DNA from: Marchantia polymorpha subsp. ruderalis
Taxonomy: Eukaryota > Streptophyta > Marchantiopsida > Marchantiales > Marchantiaceae
Length of the DNA stretch: 64,000 bases
Assembly: GCA_037833965.1 (NCBI GenBank)
Contig: AP031355.1
Location: 12,983,501-13,047,500, forward strand
Direction: 5' to 3'
Shown: positions 58,221-64,000 of the stretch, one piece after another
Position numbering within the stretch: position 1 is the stretch's first letter
How the letters are laid out: each line of letters opens with the position of its first letter
Made by a program: the position numbers and the translations under genes
The notes under the pieces: model-generated
Databases searched by the model: none
What the model was told of the DNA's origin: nothing
The model's input: the letters and a program-made list of their open reading frames with translations, nothing else

Positions 58221-58439
58221 TATGATAGAGTAACACCAGCTACATTATCTGTATATGTGTAAGGGTGGTGTTTGATACTTCACATCAAACAAAATATAGA
58301 TGTTTGGCACTCCCTTGATTCAACATTGGCCACGATGTTAATGGAAGGCAGGGTCGCAGGAAAGTGAGACGCCTAGAAAATCCTATATGAAGCTGACGAT
58401 GCAGGTGCAAACCCTCCCATCACTCCGGTTTCGGGAGCA

Positions 58440-59003
58440 AATTACTTGATGGGACACTTCCGTAACATAAAACACTTCACAAGACCCTAAACAATGCATT
58501 TTACCCGAGGATATCCCACATCCACATCCTCCACCCCACCATCAACTGCGAGTTCTTGTATTGAGAATTCAACGACATATTACAGTTGGTCGTAGAAGGA
58601 AGCTCGGAATGAGGATCAGCCCTTATTGACACAATTCCCAGGTCTCGTCTACGATTGATTTGGTTATGATTTATTCAGAACATGCAAATGGAAGACAGTA
58701 GCTAGCCGATCTAAAAGTGAGGGAAGAGTTATGGAACATAATTCTTTTCTGCAATGACGTGATCATTACGTTACATAAATCATGCAAATTGCGAATCACA
58801 AATTTTGCTAAAACCAAACTATAACTCTATTGAGAGAGTTATTTTTGAAATCGAAAACACATTTTACAAGAACATATGCGTTACAAGAACTCATAGAGTA
58901 ACATTGGTGACGGTGAGACGTACTAGGGATCCTTCGGGTAAAATATAATGTCTGGGCGTCTCGTCAAGTGTTTTGCATTGGGGACGGGTCCCATCAAGTA
59001 ATT
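58440..59003. repeat. Inverted-repeat element, arms about 90-135 bp
   Basis: Left arm begins AATTACTTGATGGGAC (58440); right arm ends GTCCCATCAAGTAATT (59003). Paired inner blocks include AAACACTT with AAGTGTTT, ATTTTACCCGA with its complement near 58935, and GAGTTCTTGTA with TACAAGAACTC. The arms are about 75-80% alike and enclose about 300 bp without an ORF. This is a MITE or fold-back architecture, distinct in sequence from the element at 50.6 kb. Confidence 0.8.
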
Positions 59004-60190
59004 CTCTAACGGTTTCTTCTGATAAGTGAGATCTCCTATTGTTTGTATACCTTAACGGTTTGATTTCATTCTTGTGATTTTTCCAACATTTTGTTATGTT
59101 AATGTGTTACGCTATTCTCTTATATTCTTCAATAACACACTTATATGATTTAAAATACTTTCAAAATCGTTTGAAATTACTTTCATACGATCCTAGACAA
59201 TAAATGCAAATAACTTTTTTTAGACATATATAACTACGTTTAAAATAAATGGAATGATATAAGTTGATAATGAGATATTTTATATCACAGTGTATTTTGA
59301 AATTTACATCAGACTAGTGTAATTGGCTGCAAGATTATTATATGCTCACAACCAAGTTTTTACATCAATAAATAAACCTTATTATAAAATCTATGAATAC
59401 ATTTCAAATTGATATAAAATACAAAAACATGAAAATTATGTGATTGATATAATATTTTTCATGAAATATATTACTGAAAACAAGAAAAAGTTTAGTTGAA
59501 ATGCAATATACATTGTCATGGATCATCTCATGTGCGTTGTTTTTCTTTTGAGACTTTTTTGAATAGATAGATTGTTAAGCTTCAATGTTGTCTAGCAACT
59601 CAACTTAAGTATCCAAAAAAGATTTCAAATTTTTTTCTCATTTTCTTGCTCTATTTTCACGTCCTTGTGAGTTGAAAAATAATCATTAGATCTATTTAAC
59701 AAGTTGTTGTTTTATTTCACGATAAGAAATTTGATTATTAAATATTTTGATTAAAAATTTGACCAAAGTATAATGACTTTAGATACATGCAAAAAAGCAC
59801 ACGATATGTCATTGATTTCATTTTTCCAATATACACATTAATTTTTTTTGATGATACTTTTTTAGCGAATAGAATTCTAACTTTTTTTTTCATTTTTAGA
59901 CTTAAAAAATGATTTCGTATTTTACTTGTTCATGTAAACTATAAAAGATCTCATTAATGTCTGATTTTTTGCTACTAATTTTTTTTTTAATGTTAAATTT
60001 GTTTTAAAATGTAATCATTATATATAAAATGTCTCAAAATTATGATGGAATTTTAATAGAATTGGATGTTAATGTATAATAATTTAAGTTTTATGGAATT
60101 TTTTTTTCAAAAAAAATCTATATTCAAGGATTTTGTTATTGTGATGTACATTGCCATATGCATAGAACATATATGTAACTCCTGAATGAG

Positions 60191-60225
60191 ATATATATAT
60201 ATATCTATCTATCTATCTATCTATC
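60191..60225. repeat. (AT)n(ATCT)n microsatellite
   Basis: Seven AT units run directly into five to six ATCT units. Confidence 0.95.
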
Positions 60226-62147
60226 ACTCACTGGAATCTTTGTGCCAACTGTGTATGATGAAGGTTGTACTCAACTGTGAAGAAAAGGATAACAGAAATA
60301 TGGTCTCATGTAGGAGAATTTTGATCGAGATTGTGTAAGTACAAACAGGAATGAGGAAAAGTGTTAAAATTCAAGGAGACAAGCACCCGTGCTTATCCAA
60401 ATGTACCTATATAGCACATAGTGAGAGTAAAGAAGTAAAATACTACGTCATTTAAAATTCATTTCACAAAAATAAAAGTGCAGTTCATTTGTTAGCACTC
60501 CCACAAGAAGGAGGTAAGAGAAGATATTTCAATCTATTGCAATTTTTATTGAGAATTGAAATTCAGCCGCACAAAATTGTTCTGAACAACCCTTGAAACG
60601 GATTGTAAAGATTGACTCTACCAGAATCAACAAAAGTCCTTTCATTGGAAACACGGAAGTTGCAAGCAACCTCAGTGATTGTTTCATTACTTGAGATTTA
60701 TGAAACTGTTTTTTTTTTTCAGCTGGCGATGAACTCATATAAATAAGGTTCATCGACTGCACACATTACTTTGAAACATGTAACCAGTGACTGGCTAAAA
60801 AATCTGCTATAGATCTTCATACACGTTCAAAGAATATCTTCAATTGCAACATTTGACCAGATCACCTTAGCGAATGTAAAAATAAGGATGACAGCATAAC
60901 GGATATTTTACACGTGCTCTCCACAGGATGGTGTATGTGAGAACATAAAATTGTACGGCCTAGTCTGCAACGCTATTGTGATTATACCTATGCAGGTGAT
61001 AAAGTGGTATTTGATGAACTGTCTCCACATCAGAAAGTAATGTGGATAAAGACCACCTCCTCCCTAAGTTTCCGACTCAGAGGACCCATGTGATCTTGTC
61101 CCCCCGTGTTCGTTCGAAGAAATCTATGAAAGCTATTGTACGTTAGCTAACAAGAGATAGATACTATCTCGTCGTAGCCAACGTACAACTCCAGATGGAG
61201 ACATTGGAACGTTTCTATATAAAGAGTAAACTTGAGTTTTGTGAACTCTTTTGCGGTTAGCAAATTTCATAAAGATACTCGATTTGAGATTGCACTGCAG
61301 TCCTTGGAGACGAAGGAATGGGAGTTTACTTCTTATCAAGCCTTAGCCTAAACATTTGAAATGTTTTACCGTGTTTGGTGTTTTTCTGATGAGTATGTGT
61401 CACAAGTTCATTAGATTACCCAATGTCTGAACCTCCTGCTATCACTGATTGCATATTGCGGGCAAGACAGACAAAACCTACAATGCAAAACCTGATGATG
61501 TAAGATGTTTTGGAATCCAGAAATTCATTCCAATTGTACATTATAACTTTAATGACACATAAAATGATTGTACATATCCATTCTCATCGTTTGTTCCACA
61601 GCCTTCTTTGATTGCTCTGTACATCATTTATTTATCTAAGGAATTAAATCTCCTCGGTGTCTACACTAACGTCTCTTAATACCGGACTTATCTAAACCTA
61701 ACGGGAGCCTCTTCAAATTTCTGACATGGTAAACAAGCGTGTTGTTTTTCTGGTCACTTACAATCTGCAAAATCCAGTGGTCGCATTTTCAAGTCCGATC
61801 ATGATATCGACTGATTCTCCTCATATTTGCTTCTTCCCATACACAGTGAAATAAGCTAGCTGCATGTACCATGTCGCAGTACCTTGCGTCTCCCTTTTTC
61901 CACCTACCGACCAGTGGGGGTTTGAACTCTGCATGTTCTATTTGTTTAACAGCAATATAGAACATCCAGCACAAACGAAATGTTTAACCTTGACGTGACT
62001 GGGCAACGATAATCATGTAAGGAAAAATATAATTTCTTCAGGCTGATCTTTTCGTAAATTAAGTGACAAGAGATACATTATGTATAAACACGTTTTGTTC
62101 TCTTTCTTAATCTGGAGCATCTTATAGAGCTAGAAGAGGTAGCCTTG

Positions 62148-62223
62148 TGGTTGAATTGGTATATGTTTCGGAAGTTTAGTTATGAATATGTACGTATGCA
62201 TTTGGCGCCAACGTGTTAAATCC
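62148..62223 (+). other. Possible tRNA-derived remnant
   Basis: TGGTTGAATTGG (62148-62159) fits the polymerase III A-box consensus at every position. GTTAAATCC (62215-62223) is one mismatch from a B-box. The spacing is plausible for a tRNA or SINE head, but no acceptor stem pairs, so it is not a functional tRNA gene. Confidence 0.25.
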
Positions 62224-62870
62224 CATGAAGACCAGATTTCTATATTTTAACGAGTATGTCCCTCTCGTTGTAGTTTGATACGTCATGGATCAGGCGTTGA
62301 GCCCATATATGACTCTCTAGGATGGCTCCTCGTGATCAACCTGCTGACCCTGAGGTCGGGCGGCCGACCCTTCCAAAGACTCCCTGGTACAGGTCATATG
62401 CCCTTGAGTTGGCTGTTTGTAACGGTTGTTTTAGAGGCACTACTCCTGACTAAGGTCCCACCCAGTTTCTCTCCCGCTGTAACCAGCAACCGCGAAGTGA
62501 CGGGAACTGAGCCGACGCAGAGTCTGCATATACGAAGCGGATGAGCGTTCGGAAGTTGCCAAGTCAGAAAGAAATTCCAAATCATACATCGCACTGTGAT
62601 TATCGGAATACTATCGAATAAGGAGGGGCCATGTCAGCTTGATACCTGCAACACAATTAAATTAAGGAAGAAAGTACATATGAGCTGGATCTGGAAGTTC
62701 CCAGTCCAATTAGGAGATGACATGTCAGCAGCATGTAATGCCCTTGGAAGGAGCTCTAAGCTCTGGTTCTCGAGACCGAGAAAGAAGAGGCAGAAGCAAA
62801 TTCGAGGAATTCTTTGTGTCGACGTAGAGGCACAAATTACAGGAAGAGGACGGGGATAGAGAGGATCAGC

Positions 62871-63898
62871 ATGGATCTGCAGGATTTGTACGAGACGGGT
62901 CCGCCCTGTATGTCCCGGGCAGTCGATGGCTTCGTGCGCATTGGAACAGTACGACATTCTGGTTTTGTTTGGTTTCACTAGAGGAGGAGCCTGGAGTTTG
63001 CTTGAATATCTGTTGATTTTCTCAGGTCGTCCGTTGCATATACTCTTGATGGGTCTGCGGCGTTGCACAATTTCTGTTTTTTCTTGCTCGATAGCTGTAC
63101 ATGGTTGTGGAAGGAAACATTCTGGAAGCGTACTTGGAAGTATGCTGATTTGGAGTTTTTTGTTTTGGAGATAGCTTTGGTTAGGCCTTAGATTTTATTT
63201 GCTGGATTAGAAATCTGCTGATCTGGATGCAAAACCTAAAGGATGGAAAGTGTTAATCTTGCACTCCGGGGTTGCGTGGGCTGTTTGTCATCTCATGGAG
63301 ATCTCTGCAGCTGTTTCCTGTTTCCTGCGGCTGAGTGTCGTATTAAATGGTGCTTCTGCATTTCTATCCAGATTATATCGTATGAATTTGGTCTTCAATC
63401 GGACTAGGCTTTCTCTTTTTTGTGACTGAATTACCATGTGTATACCTTTAGGATACCGTGGCCGGTTTGAACATTTTTTCCAAATTTATATTCATGAGTA
63501 GTAGAATTAGGGTTTTTGTGCACCTTCTTGATACATTCTTCTACTCTCTATGCTTTTCAAGAGTGGGGTGCTGTACATAATGGTTCTTGACGATCTCTTC
63601 TCTTCTCTGTAACGAAGGGTGAATTCTGCTCTCTTGACATCCAGATTTCGTGAATCTTTGCCATATTGTCAAAGTAGTCTTTGTCCCTTCCTAGTCCGTT
63701 CAATTACAAGAATAATGTCGAACTAAAGAACCTCTGGACGTCGTATTCTCAAGTACTGAAATGACGACCTTTATTTCTCTCCGCTCAACAGTCACGATGG
63801 TTGGTGGTTGATGTTCTGAATAGTGTAGTTGTCTACTTGTTTTTAGGCAGGACTTGCTTGGGGAGTTTTCATGGGCTCCTACGATGCGACCAAAGAAG
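62871..63898 (+). CDS. Outer envelope pore protein 16-4-like (Tim17/22/23 superfamily), 5' part of gene
   Basis: Exon 1, 62871-62948, starts at ATG and encodes 26 residues (MDLQDLYETG, then PCMSRAVDGFVRIGT). It ends in phase 0 at a GT. Exon 2, 63847-63898, follows TTTTTAG, encodes AGLAWGVFMGSYDATKE and ends in phase 1 at GTGCGT. The join gives VDGFVRIGT-AGLAWG-F-GSYDA: an amphipathic start followed by a Gly-spaced membrane helix, in register with the N-terminus of the plant OEP16-4 subgroup (PC, four to five residues, V-RV-TAG--G---G--DA) as I remember it. The family are small four-helix proteins of plastid or mitochondrial membranes tied to preprotein or amino-acid transport. The gene continues past the window. 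Confidence 0.7.
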
Positions 63899-64000
63899 GT
63901 GCGTGCTTACATATCAACTGCCATTAACAACTGACAGTACTTCAATCTCAGCTTGTTTCGCAATCTAGAAGTGCTTGATCAGTGCTCCTCCAGACAAGTG

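Larger units (their letters stand above)
59010..62860. other. Intergenic region upstream of the OEP16-like gene
   Basis: AT-rich until about 60.5 kb, with an (AT)n(ATCT)n microsatellite at 60191-60225, then balanced. No supported CDS. The last few hundred bases probably contain the promoter and 5' UTR of the gene starting at 62871. Confidence 0.45.

Overview
The window looks like nuclear DNA of a land plant, probably a bryophyte and possibly a liverwort. Reasons: plant-type Ty3/gypsy and Ty1/copia retroelements; small exons with GT/AG borders; a plant-specific gene with an N-terminal domain resembling the DUF7138 family; the start of a plant outer-envelope-protein-16-type gene; GA/CT-rich upstream tracts. 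The liverwort hint rests only on remembered resemblance of the coiled-coil ORF at 19.8-21.9 kb to repetitive liverwort proteins, and is weak.

Layout. 1-2.5 kb: no recognisable gene. 2.8-7.0 kb: a decayed Ty3/gypsy element (element A: gag, protease, RT, RNase H, integrase) that stops just after the catalytic Glu of its integrase. At that point (6995) begins the LTR of a second Ty3/gypsy element (element B, 6995-13155). Element B carries a complete but mutated cytosine-5 DNA methyltransferase (DNMT) domain between protease and reverse transcriptase. This is the most interesting object in the window. Its 3' end and the rest of element A are missing. 13.2-19.3 kb: very AT-rich DNA with a 176-bp-period repeat, a minisatellite, an antisense relative of element B's LTR (about 16.87-17.34 kb) and bits of an antisense Ty1/copia element on both sides of it. 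19.8-21.9 kb: an antisense, broken, transposon-like coiled-coil ORF. 23-29.5 kb: an unidentified multi-exon plus-strand gene, possibly damaged. 29.6-32.5 kb: AT-rich, no gene. 32.6-35.2 kb: open frames without recognisable homology. 35.2-36.7 kb: an intact 484-codon minus-strand gene. 36.7-43.8 kb: its upstream region with a strong purine/pyrimidine-biased tract, then anonymous DNA. 43.8-44.9 kb: antisense copia gag/protease. 45-49 kb: AT-rich, containing a plus-strand copia pol remnant. 49-62.8 kb: anonymous DNA with several inverted-repeat structures. 62.9 kb to the end: the first two exons of an OEP16-4-like gene, which continues beyond the window.

Two themes link the features. First, retroelement decay is dominated by changes explained by C to T (or G to A on the other strand), including repeated CAG to TAG and TGG to TGA/TAG stops. 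This is the pattern expected of heavy cytosine methylation, and it is notable beside an element that once encoded its own methyltransferase. Second, the AT-rich islands appear to be the end state of that process, because traces of gypsy LTR and copia gag/pol can still be read inside them.
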